Of a stretch of DNA of 64,000 nucleotides, positions 23,063 through 35,726 are shown piece after piece. The notes under the pieces were generated by a model, which ran no database searches, was not told the origin of the DNA, and worked only from the letters and a program-made list of their open reading frames with translations. The stretch comes from Euleptes europaea (lineage: Eukaryota > Chordata > Lepidosauria > Squamata > Sphaerodactylidae). Position numbers and translations under genes: made by a program. How positions within the stretch are numbered: the stretch's first letter is position 1; every line of letters begins with the position of its first letter. The DNA is taken from positions 12,585,001 through 12,649,000 of the forward strand of contig NC_079328.1 in NCBI RefSeq assembly GCF_029931775.1. The letters are read 5' to 3'.

Positions 23063-26000
23063 ATCTTGTCTGTGTGCTTTGATGTAGTATTCATACGAAC
23101 AAAACGGCCCAGCACTGCTCAGAGCAAACTGTTACTATCTTCCCTTTTCTCATAACCTGGGATTTCCCTTGTGAAAACTTGATATCTTCAGTTTAAATGG
23201 ATTCATCTTCAGTGTTGGATCATGTGAAAGTTTTGAATGGTCCCACTCTTAACTTCCTTAACCTGAGGAAGTTAGTGGATGAGGCGGTTCGCATACATTG
23301 ACTAGTATATTAAAAGTGAGATGCGTGACCCTGACGCTGGTTACCGAGCAACATCTTTGCGACACATGTTATCTGTGGGCTTGTACTGTGGTCGCAGTAC
23401 TGGCCAGCATTGCAAACTTTTGCTCTGTTACTTGGGAGCAAGGTCCATTGCCTTTGGTGGGGCTTGGTGCTAAGTAAACCTGAATAGGGCCAGGCTGAGT
23501 GTCTTTTTACTGAATCCTGTACATTGCAATTGAGAAGAAATTAGGATTTCTTGGTGAACATCCTTATTAGTGAATCTGTTTTTATTGTTTGTGGTCAAAG
23601 CATTTGTATTTCATGGGACGGGCAGCAGGCCGTACAAAAAACATGCCGGGTGTGTAGGGCAGGGCAAGGAGGAGTTGTTTCATTTGCTTGATAGGGGGCA
23701 AAACATTCGGATAGTTTTTTGGCTGAGTACAGAGCTGTGGGATGCTGTTGGCAATACTTGGCATATCATTTGTGAACACTGTCATGATCCAGGGGCTCTC
23801 AGGTGGGTGCGTTGGTACTATCCAGTTCTTTTCAGTGATTAGAGGAGTGCTGCGAAGAACGCATGCATGCACGTATAGAGTGCCTCACTTAACAGAAATG
23901 AAAACTGCTCATTCAAGTACACTTTGGAAAACACCCATTAGGTAGTAGTAATTATAACTGGTTTCTGTGGACTGCACTGCTACATAATTCGTTGGTTCAC
24001 ATCACCTATGAACAGAGTGAATTCACGGGAGGTAAGTATGCCCAGTCTTGCTGTGGCCTCCTGTGCCTCCTGCAATGAAAGAGGACACACAGGACAGGTG
24101 GCTGAAGAAGCGGGAACTGGCAGGAATAGTTTCTTCTATACACACACACACCCAGCTCTTGTGGGAAAAGCTCACACAAGAACAGAGAGGGGTGTCTTGT
24201 CCTGTTTCTTTTCCTTGCTTCAATCATCCATTGAATAATCAAGGCACCTGCAATATTCAGGGGCAATTTTTTGGGAGGGGGGAGCACCGATATTGTGAGG
24301 GTTAAATAGCAAAGAGGCTTCTATTCTGTTTGTAGCCGATAGGATCCAGCACCATGCACTTAGGACAAGGTTGTATTGAGGCCTGCCAGATGCAGTGCAC
24401 AAATTGTACGCAGGCCTGACTTGGGGCGAAAGATGCCTGTCTCACAATTGCTAGCATCAGGCAGCTTCATACTTGGCACAGATCAAAAAAAAAATTATGT
24501 TTCAAGGGGTTGGCCTGAAGGGGCTGTGCCAAATTGGAATGCTCACATATTGCTTGTCTTTTATCAGTGACTCGACAGCTGAAGTCACAATCTAGAGATT
24601 TTGGTTTCATCTGTTTAGTGGGGTTCTCCTTCCTAAGAGAAGCCCTTCCAGATTGCTTTGGTAACTCTGAGGCAGCTCCCAGAGCAGTCTTGCTATGTGG
24701 TGTCACTGCAAGACTTGAAAACATTTCTGCCTCATGCATGTCCTCTGAGTGACCCAAGGGATTCTCTGGATTATGCTGCTGCTGTCTGCTGGTAAAGAGA
24801 TGTTTCTGTTCTGCTTCCCTGGAGACTGTGAGCTTTGCTCTCCGTTACTGAGCTTGTCATCTAAAAATAAACAGCCTGCCTGGGCCTTGAAAAGCAAAAG
24901 CCTCCCCTGGTACTGCATACATGTGTTTACTGAAGTCCCATGGATTTAAATGTGACTCTTTTCCTAGGAAACATGTTTAGTATTACAGCCTTAAACAGTC
25001 GGGCTTTCTCAAAACTTTTTTGAATTTGGAATGGATCTACACATTATCTAGAATGAAAACAGATAAAGTGGATAGAATTCTGAATCACTGCAGCTACAAA
25101 CTACGGGGGAAGAGTTGCGGTTTTTTAATGCTGCCCCATTTATAACCCCACCACCTTTATAGTAAACTAGAACACAGGAGGACATTTAATGCAGTCTTCT
25201 CCCTGGGGTGCTTGTTTATTATGTTGAGCTTTTATGGGCAGGAACATTCCAGAACATGACACCACATCTGTAGCCTTCAGTTGTACAATCTGCTTGTTCT
25301 AGATAATGTATAGATTCAGCACCTGCTTGCTACAGATTGGATGCAGTATAGTTAAATACAACTGAGTAACGTAACTCTTTAATTCCAAATCTTGTACAAC
25401 ACTATAGAGCCATGGCTGGATAATTTTGGCCCGTTCCACTTTCTCTCCAGCACTTACCTGCTCCAGTAACAGCCCAAAGGCAACCAGCTTGGAGGAGACA
25501 ATTATATTCCTCTTTCCCTCCCCCCCATTTGTGTGCTGCCCTGTCTAGGCAAGGACTTAACTTTGTTACACTTCATAAACTATTTAGCTATACATCAGTT
25601 TGCTTTGATAGCAGCTCTACTCTGGTTACAAACTTTGATGTATCATACAGCTATGGCTTTTGGCCCTAGTACAGAGTTAATCACATTTCAACCATATAGT
25701 TTTCAGTGGGGTTGGGACATAGCCAGCTTTCTCTGGAATGGAGCCCTCTTACACAGTTTGAGACTGTCCCTAAGTTTGTAAGACTTTTGACATGGATGCC
25801 ATTATGTGCCTACCTTATTTATAGAGCTAGAACTGGGTGTGGTGTGGGTGCTTTCACCATTATTAAACTGGTGTGCATGATGCAGTTGAAGTAATGCATC
25901 TCATGGACAAAGAATCTCACAGATAGGCATGACTGAAGGAAAGTTTTACCTTTTGTTTGCCCTTGTTACCTAAGAAAGGCTGTTTCGGTGCTAAGGATAC

Positions 26001-29000
26001 AGTTAATAATCTGAAGTAGTTTTTTCAGTGTACCAATGCTCTAGAAAAAACTTGTGTAAACATTTTCACATGAAAGCAAACATTTCTGCAAAGCTCGACA
26101 AAAATGAGTGAATAAATATTTTCAGCCAATGTTTCCCTAAAGTTGTTACGGAAGTAAAATCATTTGCCATTAGGAACCTTCTCTGTGACCCACAATAACT
26201 AATCCCCTAGCAAAAAATGAAATTGATAGGTTGCTGCTATGAAAAGCATACAAGTTATTTCTCAGCCTGCAAATGCTAAGGTGTGTGTGTCTAAGCAACA
26301 CTGAAATTGTATAAATATTTTTTATCTTCTGGGTGCATAGGAAAACTAGCCAAAAGCATTCCAGGTCTGTTTTTGCTCTCTGATGGTTTGAAAAGTTAAG
26401 ATTCAAACTCCGCTCTAGTGTGGCTGTGCACTGTTGACCTCATGTGAGAGGTGGGTGCTGCCATTTGCATTGAAGCTGTCTGGGGGCTCATGATAAATAA
26501 TGTGTGCAGAAGGCTGTTTATGCAAAACAGTCTCTTACTGAGGAAAAATGCTTCTCTATATCAGTGCAAAAAGTCCTTGAGAACCAGGAAAAAGTTAAAC
26601 GAATGGTCAATAATCTCTTCTGGCAAAAAGTATCCCAATTTAGGCTGTGAGGCAGGCCAAAATGAAGCACTAATCTCTACAGAAGATATACTTTGAAACA
26701 TTTCTGGAACAAGAAGGAGCAGTTTTATTTCTACTTCAAATGATGAACAGAAGGGAAACTGGCCGTACATTTCTCTTTGGCCAAGCATCAAACAGGTAGT
26801 TGAAGTGGCATTGCCATTCTGTCCCCTCCAGCTGTCACGGCTAGGGCTCTACTCGGAAATAGTTTTAAGACAAATAAGGCAGCTTAATCACTAACTGCAT
26901 ATTCATGTCCACTGCCTGAGGGCCTAATTTTCAAGTCAAACTTCTGGTGGCAAATATGTGCAAGTGTACCAGACACTTGATGAGCCTCTATAATGGATTC
27001 TTTGGGTTTCAGCTCTTGCTTGGAAGCTGCAGCAAAGCAAGCTTTTGCAATGACAGTTTCTGCTTGCTGCTCAAACACAAGTCTGTTAGCCTCGTTATCT
27101 AGGCCACTGCCTAGGAAAAATTGTACTTTAAATCTGCTTCAAAACATCCACCACCATTTCTGTCATGCTTCTGGCTATCTGGAATTTGTTTAACTGGACT
27201 ATTAAGACCACTGTTGGCTATGTGACTTGAGATTCATTATGTTTCTTGTTTGTCTCAGTTGTACCTCAGTGCTTCTCTAAGGGCCAAATTAGAAAGTGAA
27301 TGCCCTGTCACTAGGGTAACTTCTAATTTGAGCTTTAAAGGCCTTAGCAAGTCAAAACTGAGGAAAACTAAAATAGCAGGTGAACAGAGGTGCTTGCCGT
27401 ACTATTTTCTGGTACTTAATCACTCTCCTCTTGGGACTCTCCCACTATGCGAAATACCTCTGACACTGAATAATGTGCTAATGCTCCAAGACAAGAGCCC
27501 ACTAGCTGTCTGCTGTACAAAATGTGGCAAAAGCCTGCTCACGCTGAGTCAGCAGGGTTTGCTGCTACACTTGAGGTATGTATTTTACTTTGTCTTCGCT
27601 GTTTTGGAGTGCTAAATCAGGCTAATGGAATGTAGAGGTGTCATACTTTTCATTTACAATTACCACCAACTACACAAGCGTATTAGTGCCAATTGTTACT
27701 TCTGAAGTACTTGTACAGGAAATACTACTCTTCTTCCCCCCCTTTTGGTTGATGGTAAATGTAGCTCTCTGTGAAGCAAGGAGTGAATCAAACTGCCTTA
27801 ATGATTTTTTTCCAACACGAAGCCATTTTTTAAAAAAAAGTTTGTTTCCCTTAAAGCCTTAGGCATTGAAATCTGTTCTCTTCCAGTTTTGAGAGTTTCC
27901 AAAGCAACACCAGTAGGGATTGATTCTTGACCAATGAGCAAATCCAGAACCCATTGTGATGTCAGCTCACACCCTAGCCATTCCTTGGCAGTTGTCCAGG
28001 CTTGGTCCAACTGTCAATGGTCAGAGGGACTATCAGCCATCACAAGAAGCAATATTAAAACTTCTCAATAGCAAATTGTCCTGTGTCCAAAGTGCATCTG
28101 TTAGAAAGAATACAGACAACAAAACATAGATATAGCCGAGAAAATAGTAAGAAAGCAGAGTACGCTGTGATGGCAAAATTGTCAAACTATGTGAACAGAA
28201 GGCCAAGCAAAGAATTTCAAGATAAATGGAAACTCTACTATGAATATTCCTCTTAAAACATGTTACTACTTCATCCTAAAAACTGCTGGTTTCTAGTACA
28301 AGTTCACACACAAATAAAAACAGCTTTGCTAGGAACATAAACTGGAAGTATGTTCTTATACTATGCATCATGTACCCTATAAATAATGGCAATTCAGATT
28401 CCACCAATGTGACTAGAAATCTTATCTTGCAGACTATATGGGGTGTGTGAGCACAAGTAAGAGACCAGTTGCGGAAAAGAAGGAAGGGTCTCACTTTGTG
28501 AGGCAGCAAAGTCAGCAGACTGGGGTGGAGGGGGGAGCAGGACCACCAATCTTTGCTGCTGTGTACTACGCCTACTGGCCAGACATCAATAAGATTTTAC
28601 AAATACATCTGAGTTTGCCTATTAGACTTTGACCTTTGCTTCAATAATTAGAACAGCAATGTGAAATTTGTATAATGCTAAACTTAATCTGGAAAAGATG
28701 GAAAGTACTTAAACCAATTTTTGTTGTTTTACTGCCAGACTTCTATGAGAACAAAAGCAGTTACTGCCTTGACTAGATTGGTGCTCAGCCCTATGTTCAC
28801 AAAGCAATGAGTGAAAGACGGATTCCAAAAGGTGCCATGTGGAGATATGCAGAGTCCAAAGGCTTTCATTTTAGGCAGCAGTCGACATTGTTGTGGTTTT
28901 TCCCCCACTAAGAAACTGCTCAGCTACAATACAGGGTTCTTAAATCATCACAATATTTATCATAATGTACATATAATGTACTGGTTTATATACTTTGTAA

Positions 29001-29184
29001 AATTCACATAGTAATCCCTTTGCATTATCCATATTCAGTTTGAACGCATTTCTATGTTGCTTACTGCTGACCCACCCACTGTGGGCTTAAGGTCCCGTCT
29101 CTTTTGCATCATCACTATGTGAAGTGGACCATTATCCAGGTATCTAATAGTTGTGTAGTACTTCTGTTCTTTCAGATTAAACTA
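23063..29184. other. TADA2B 3' UTR and intergenic sequence to GRPEL1
   Basis: TADA2B and GRPEL1 are convergent. A long unique AT-rich stretch follows TADA2B; the first good AATAAA is at 24866-24871, others occur near 26108 and 28313, so a UTR of 1.8 kb or more is possible. No credible exon, structural RNA or diagnostic repeat was seen up to 29184. Much of it reads as single-copy sequence, unusual for this repeat-rich window. Confidence 0.5.
24866..24871 (+). terminator. Candidate polyadenylation signal of TADA2B
   Basis: First AATAAA downstream of the TADA2B stop. Other candidates lie further on, so which one is used cannot be told from sequence alone. Confidence 0.3.
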
Positions 29185-32100
29185 TTACGGTTCTTTCACC
29201 ACACCAACTAAGGCAGGCCTCAGAGTACGGCCATGCAATTTATAGCCCACCTTGGACACTAAAGCAATTGTGCCAGGCTCTTTCCCTTCCATGGGTGCAT
29301 GGAATAATGCTTCATGTTCATAAGGATCAAACTTGGCTCCAAGGGGATCCAGTTTCACCAAGCCGTGTTTTCCAAACACTTTCTGTATCTGAACTTCTGT
29401 CATGGCAAGACCTTCATAGAGGTTTTTCAGATGAGGGTTTTCATCCTTGAGCTCCTCTTTGGGAACACTCTCCATTGCTTTCTCCAGAACATCAGCAACT
29501 TCTAACAAGTCTTTACAGAAACTCTGAATTCCTAAAGTGAGAAATAATTTCAGTCAATCCTGAGTGTAATAATATTCCAACTGATTGACAGAAAACACTT
29601 GTTCTAGATTCGCTTGTGGGATTCTGGCCCAGGAAGTGCACCTAATAGCTATAATACACCACTAAATAGTGAGACACCAACAATCTATACAACAAAAATA
29701 TCCACTATATTAAGATTCAGCCCGTGACAGATTGCAGTGAATGCAGATTGCACTTAATGACCCTATGTAGGTTTATAGAATTGCAGCCATCAAAGTTACT
29801 GGAGGAACTACCTGCACCCTTCAATGTTTTCAGTTCCAGGATGCATCTTTAATCCCAAGCTTAAAAATAGGAGGCACTTTAATCCTTTTATTGTGTTTTT
29901 CATTGTTCTTTCTCCAGAGGAACCAAATGCAAAGGAAAACAACAAAGTAGATGAACACAGAAGGGAACTCTAGCAGGCCTGAGAATCTACAACTGCAGAA
30001 ATCCCTTAAGATGCTTATTAGAGCAGTGTCCTCTTTAGCATCCTGAATGCTTTTCTGCAGTTCTCTCAATACTTTACAAAAGGATGATTATGTTTATGCC
30101 CAGGGTGACACGAGTCCTTCGGTTTGGGTGCAGCTTACCTGTGGCTCCTAACTTATGAAGTGGAAACCCAACTACTGAATATTTTCTGCGCTTCCATTTT
30201 TCTTAAAGCAGTGCCACCAGAGCATGCTTTAGATTAATTGCATCACTGTTATGCTTCCAAGCGTCAACATTCATTAATGATTATTAGGGTGCCAACCTAA
30301 TAGAAACAAGTCAACCCTACACTTACCATATAACTTTGCTTCTTCTACCAGCTTCTGAGTTCTTTGTCGCAGATTTTCTGCATCTGCCAGGGCACGTTTA
30401 TACTTGTCCTGAAACATAAAACCACTTGTGTTTTATGAAGTTGTTCAGCTACCTGCCAGCTTTTACAAATAAAAAGGCTTTATTTCTCATGGCCCCTGGA
30501 GTATGAACATGTCACACAGAGCCCATGGGATGCTGCCTGTTTTTGTGAGCCCTAGTTCCATTTGCTTAAATAATGAGAGAAAAGACTGAAATCCTATTCA
30601 AAAGCCAAAGTGGCATGTTGTTTAACCAGCTACAAAGTGAAATCTAGCCATTCCCCTTGTAGGCAAAGGGAAATTAGCTTAAGCTCACTAATAGAAAAAC
30701 TGAGGATTCTATGCAGACTTCAGAAGCAGTACAGGCCACTTTAGTTTATACTAAAAATACTTTGGCTGCAGTCCAAAGGACACTTTTCTGGGAGGATGTC
30801 TCATCTAATAGCAGGGGACTTACTTCTGAGTAGACCATACTATTTTTCCTGTTGTCTCCTTTTTCTGACACTAGCAGTTTCAAGTCTCAATTTTGTAATC
30901 AATTATTGACACAAACATGTCTAGTGAATATTTTGAGAGAACAAACCCAAGGATTCTTACAGTCATTTCTTTTAGTTGATCTTCCAATTTAGTTTTTTCT
31001 TCGGTTAATAACTTTGCAGCAGAGTCAGATTTCTCTTCGTTCTGGTGGTGACTTGGCTCCTCTTCTAAGTTCGGCCCAGTACTTTTTTCCTTAGTCACTG
31101 TGCAAAGCATTCGAGAAGTCCTGAAACAAAATCACATTCAATGGAATTCATGCAGCTTCCTTTAAGAGAGCTCATTAGTCCAACACACAGAGGCGGTTGG
31201 ATGGTAATTTTTACTAGACAAACATTTGATAATACAATTTGCTCAAGAACTTCTGCAGACCTTATTTAAGATAAAGAGGTTCTGGTTGTTAGAAAGCAGC
31301 CTTAGTATATTCACAGTGGGTAGCCGTGTTAGTCTATCTGCAGTAGTCGAAAAGAGCAAGAGTCCAGTAGCACCTTAAAGACTAACAAAAATATTTTCTG
31401 GCAGGGTATGAGCTTTCGTGAGCCATAGCTCACTTCTTCAGAAAGCTCATACCCTGCCAGAAAATATTTTTGTTAGTCTTTAAGGTGCTACTGGACTCTT
31501 GCTCTTTTCTATTAGTATATTCAGTGATAGTTACCATGCATCAAAATTGAACACTGATGACCCTTCTATGACTAAGGAGAAACAATAACTAATCATTGGA
31601 TTGATCCCCCATCAGCTTATGGCTTCAACCCTAAGGATATTTTCCTGGGAGTAAGCTCCATTGAATAACACAGGACTTCTGAGCACAGCTACCTATATGT
31701 ATTCTGGAACTCACATGACTGAATCTGTGAATCCACCACAACCATTTTAAACAGTATACTTTATATCCATTGTTCATTACAGTCACAGGATTTATTATAT
31801 TTGTGCTCCTCCAAATATATTTCTTTCTCCTGGGAGAAAGTTATTAAGACACATTTATCATATTTTGAAAGCTGTACATGAAAGAGTGCAATAATCCTAC
31901 ACTGATAAAGTAGAATGACCAGCCAGCACCATATGGGACTGCTTGGCTCTGCGCTTGCTCAAGGACCATTCCAACAATCCCACTTTTTTCCCCATGACAT
32001 AGAACGAAGCAGGAAAGGAGACAGTCATACGATAAAGCAGTAAAATGGACTGCGCTACATAAGACGCTAGGTGGAGAATCAGTACTGTCCCATGTTAAAA

Positions 32101-33312
32101 AAATATACCTTGCAAACCAGTACAGCAAGAGAACAAGCTGCCAAAGTCCTTTTGTCGGATTTGCTAGCTTTTTGCAAGTAAGATTTTTGTTATGGGTGGG
32201 AGCTAGGGTTGCCAGCTTTGGGTGAGGAAATACCTAGAACATTTGGGGGTGAAGCCTGTGGAGGGTGGGGTTTGAGAAGGGACCTCAGCAGGATACAATA
32301 CTGATGGGATTCGTGGGGGGAGAGAGAGACCCGAGATCGTTATCAAGAAAAACAGTTTATTCCATCTAGTCACCCAGTCGCTCTAGCAAGCAAAATAACT
32401 GGGCCCCGATTATACTGGGGCGCACACTTTTAACCAAAATCGATGCCTTGAGAGGACGTGTCAACATTCTACGCCTATCAGGTTGTTTACAAAGACTCGA
32501 GCCTCTAGAGCTCAGGCAGTTATTTCCAGTTCTTGTTATTGTTCACAGTAACTTTTCCCTAACATTTACCCTACTAACTTAGCACACACACACAGCTAGC
32601 TAGTATCCAGGCAGACATTCTTCCTCTGGTAACTCAACACACACTCATAGAGTTACTCTGCCCAGCAACAAGCTAATTCCTTGCTGTCCTAATACATTTT
32701 CAATACATTTTCAGAAAGGAAAAGAGGTTATTACAAACTTATTAAATCAGACTGCTTAAATGGATCTTCCATATTCAGGGGAAATCTACCTTGCTGTCTC
32801 AATACCATAGATTGCGCCCTCCAATGCAGCCATTCTCTCGAGGGGAACAGAATCTCTGGCGTGTGGAGAGCAGCTGTAATTCCGGGGGATCCCCAGGTCC
32901 TACCTGGAGGTTGGCAACCTTAGTGGGAGCTGTTGTACAGGTCCCACCCTTTCTACGTTTCACCACCTCCCTCTTTTGCAGACTCCAGCCACTTCAAGGG
33001 GGCGGGAAAGAACACCCCCCCTTCCTGCTATCTTTTGGTGAAAAAGGGGATGCCTGCGGAGGCCTATGGCCCAGATTCCCCAGCACGTTTTACCCACGTG
33101 CAACTCGGGCCTTTCCCCCTTCCCGCTCCCTCCCAGGCAGACCAGGCCTGCGTGATACCAGCTGAGGCCCGACAACAGGAGTCCCACCACGTCCGGCCCC
33201 CCGGAAAAGGCTGGGGCTGGCCCCGCTCTCTCCTGCCTTACCGCCCCGGGAGGAGAAAGAAGCGGGCGGCTCGCCCGGCGAAACGCTGCGCGCCCCATAC
33301 GACCGCCGCCAT
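29185..33312 (-). CDS. GRPEL1: GRPEL1, mitochondrial GrpE-type nucleotide exchange factor
   Basis: Co-chaperone in the mitochondrial matrix that exchanges ADP for ATP on HSPA9 (mortalin) and so drives preprotein import by the PAM motor. Four coding exons on the minus strand: 33242-33312, 30961-31120, 30327-30408 and 29185-29531, with good splice sites, giving 219 aa (human 217). The N terminus MAAVVWGAQRFAGRAARFFLLPGR is a basic, acid-free, amphipathic targeting presequence. A Glu-rich linker and the long coiled coil (EEKTKLEDQLKEM, YKRALADAENLRQR) follow. The C-terminal beta-wing holds GAKFDPYEHEALFHAP, EGKEPGTIALVSKVGYKLHGR and LRPALVGVVKE. No defects are seen. Introns hold a foldback element (31314-31508). 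Confidence 0.98.
31314..31508. mobile_element. Foldback element with 68-bp perfect arms
   Basis: Arms 31350-31417 and 31441-31508 are exact inverse repeats around a 23-base loop. The family phrases TTAGTCTTTAAGGTGCTACT and GGGTAGCCGTGTTAGTCT are widespread in reptile genomes. The loop and inner arm, read on the minus strand, give CTGAAGA, a GTGAGC/GCTCAC hairpin, then GAAAGCTC. In GRPEL1 intron 1. Confidence 0.8.
32204..32922 (-). mobile_element. hAT-like MITE (TAGGGTTGCC family) interrupted by a solo LTR
   Basis: Perfect 8-bp duplication GTGGGAGC at 32196-32203 and 32923-32930. The ends are TAGGGTTGCC and GGTTGGCAACCTTA. MITE sequence stops after GGATACAATAC and resumes at CAATACCATAG, bracketing a 500-bp insertion. 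Confidence 0.8.
32302..32801 (-). mobile_element. Probable solo LTR, unclassified retrotransposon fossil
   Basis: About 500 bp with TG...CA ends, flanked by the duplicated ATAC (extendable to CAATAC). On the minus strand it has an AATAAA near its 3' part followed by a C/T-rich end, as an LTR would. No internal coding region is present, so only the LTR remains. It is nested in the MITE and therefore younger than it. Confidence 0.6.
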
Positions 33313-33756
33313 GTTGCCGCCTCTACCCGGAGAATTCCTCCTCGCTTGCGACGCGATCGCTTGACGACAACCCCTTCGGTCCAATCAGCGGCTCGGGGCG
33401 AGAGCGCAGCCAATCACCAACGCGGTACGAGTATGACGGCGTGCGGCGTGCCGGACCTCGAGCAACCGCCGGCGAGAGAGCGGCGCTTCCGGTTGACCTT
33501 AAGGGCCCCTCCGAGGCTCGGCCTTGCGGTTGTCAAGGCAACGGCGCTGTGGCCCGGCCGAGGTAGGCCGCAGTCTGTGGAGGCGACGGTTGGGCTTTCC
33601 TGGTCTGGGGGACCCTGGCCGCAGAGAGAGCTGTCGGTAGGGACTCGCCACCAGCCAACGCGTGGTCCCCCCAAAAGAACCCAGCCGAGGCGAGGGCCTC
33701 TTCCTTGTCGGGGCTGGGAGCGGTGCCAACCGCCGAAGCCTGCTGCAGCTTATTGT
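33313..33756. promoter_or_regulatory. CpG-rich promoter region upstream of GRPEL1
   Basis: GC-rich and CpG-rich, with inverted CCAAT boxes (CCAATCA near 33382 and 33411) and no TATA box on the GRPEL1 side. A full RFX X-box GTTGTCAAGGCAAC lies at 33529-33542. CpG density extends to about 33.7 kb, further than GRPEL1 alone would need. Confidence 0.6.
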
Positions 33757-34252
33757 TAGGGTTGCCAACCTCCAGGTGACTTAACAAAAAGAAGCACCGA
33801 AAACAGACAAGTCAAGCTGTGCAAATAAATAGTAACCGGCTCTTGGGATATATGCAAATTGGTGATGTTATTATTTACATGTGCAAAAACATACATGTGT
33901 AAAAACATACAATCGATACAATAGCGTACTGATCGTAGCTAATTGCAACTCAATCTCGGTTGACAACAACTTTACAAGGTAAGTACAAAAACTTATTGTT
34001 TAGTAAAGTCTTTTTCTTTTTTTTCAGATGAAAATTCTGAAGCGTAGTTGAAGCTGAAGCAAGACGGAGCTGGGAGCGCCCTCCGGATGAAACCAACGCT
34101 TTCGCTGTCAAAAACAGCTTCTTCAGCCAAAAGCCTCACAGTATACTTATCTTCATAAAGCAATACATTTTCTCATCTTTGTTTGTCTCGTTCCTCTCTG
34201 CGCCTGGTAGGCTGCTTGAGTGGTATTTCCCAACCCGGAGCTGCCAACCCTA
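33757..34252. mobile_element. hAT-like MITE ends around a Penelope-like fragment
   Basis: Starts TAGGGTTGCCAACC and ends CTGCCAACCCTA, with flanks CTTATTGT and CCCATTGT (6 of 8 shared). The interior after CCTCCAGGTG is not MITE: it shares ACAAGGTAAGTA with the insertion in the 3585-5307 element, and on the minus strand (34100-34126) has CTGAAGA, a GCTG/CAGC hairpin and GAAA. Confidence 0.55.
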
Positions 34253-34453
34253 CCCATTGTGCAGAAGCGCCTCATAACTATAGCTTTCCAGCTGGCCTGG
34301 AATAAAGAAGATCTGGACTTGGAGACTGAGGGAGGGAAGGGAGACTCCATAGAGTTTTGATGCCTAGAGTTTTGTTTAGAGTCCATAGAGTTTTGTTTAG
34401 AGTCCACCCTGAAAAGCAGCCATTTTCTCCAGGGGAACTGATCTCTGTAGTCT

Positions 34454-34660
34454 GGAGGTAGGATTGCCAGCTCCGGGTTTGGAAATACCTGGAGATTTTG
34501 GGGCCAGAGCCTGCGGAGGGTGGAGTTTGGAGAGGGGAGGAGCTTCAATGCCATAGGGTCCAATTACCACATCGGCCATTTTCTCCAGGGGAACTGAACT
34601 CTTGTCACCTGGAGCTCTGTTGTAATAGCAGGAGATCTCCAGCCACCACCTGGAGGTCTG
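34454..34660 (-). mobile_element. hAT-like MITE (TAGGGTTGCC family), reverse copy
   Basis: Begins AGGATTGCCAGCTCCGGG and ends CCACCACCTGGAGGT, with the same body read in reverse. Confidence 0.7.
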
Positions 34661-35726
34661 GAAATCAAATATAGAACACTTGTGGCACATTCATATGCTA
34701 AAAAGCCTGATACAAATTGCTAAACAAGGCAGTGTTTTGCAACAATTTTATACAGATTTTCTATATAGAATAATACAAAGTTCCATATGCTGACAGTCCC
34801 TTGACAATTTTCATACAGATTATAGCTTTTTCACATTCTGTTGTTTTCATGTAAATTTTCATTCAAATAATATTCATACACCTATCCATGTGCTGAATGA
34901 ATTTCTTTTTACAAATTAGTAAACGTTTTTAACGTACATAGAAGCCGAAATTCAATGGATTTCCAGTAAAAGCCCCATTTCGCGTTCGCTTTTTCAAGCC
35001 TGGCAATCCTATGGTGTCATAACAACGGAACCTTTGTTCCGTCCCGAAGGAGTGTACCTTCCCTTTCAAGCAGATGGCTGTGTGTGAAACCTGTATAAAA
35101 TTGTTGCCAAACTGTCAGGCCTGTGTCTCAGTTGATGTGTTTAGTTCCGTTTTCCCACTGACCAGACTCAAGGACTGTTATGCACACCTAAATCCGTTTG
35201 AAGCTGTGGGAACCTCAGCGCTGTTTGTATTTTGTAATCTCTTGCTTTTTTCTATGCTTTTATATTACCAAGTGCAAGCCAGCAAGCCTCATTGCTGTCA
35301 CCTTTTCTTTATGCTCTGCTAACCTATTTTGACCAGTAAAAACCAGCTTCTTTGGACCTGACTGTCTGTGATGTGGTTTATGGTTCAGATTAGACCAAGG
35401 GCTCACACAAACACTGCCTTGTTTAGCAATTTGTATCAGGCTTTTTAGCATATGAATGTGCCATAAGTGTTCTATATTTGATTTCCAAAACTCTGTTTTG
35501 AACACTAGTTGTTAGTATTGATTACCAAAACCACCTGGAGGTTGGCAACCCTTTCTGGAGGTCAGTGGTAATTCTGGGAGCTCTCCAGCCCCACCTGGAG
35601 GTTGGCAACCCTAAGAGGCTTAATGATATGTTTATCTCCAAGCCATGTAAAGTTTCAGCTGCTAGAGCTGAAGTTTAAAAACAGTCGAAACGACGGATTC
35701 TCAGGGGTACAATTCTGCCATTAAAC

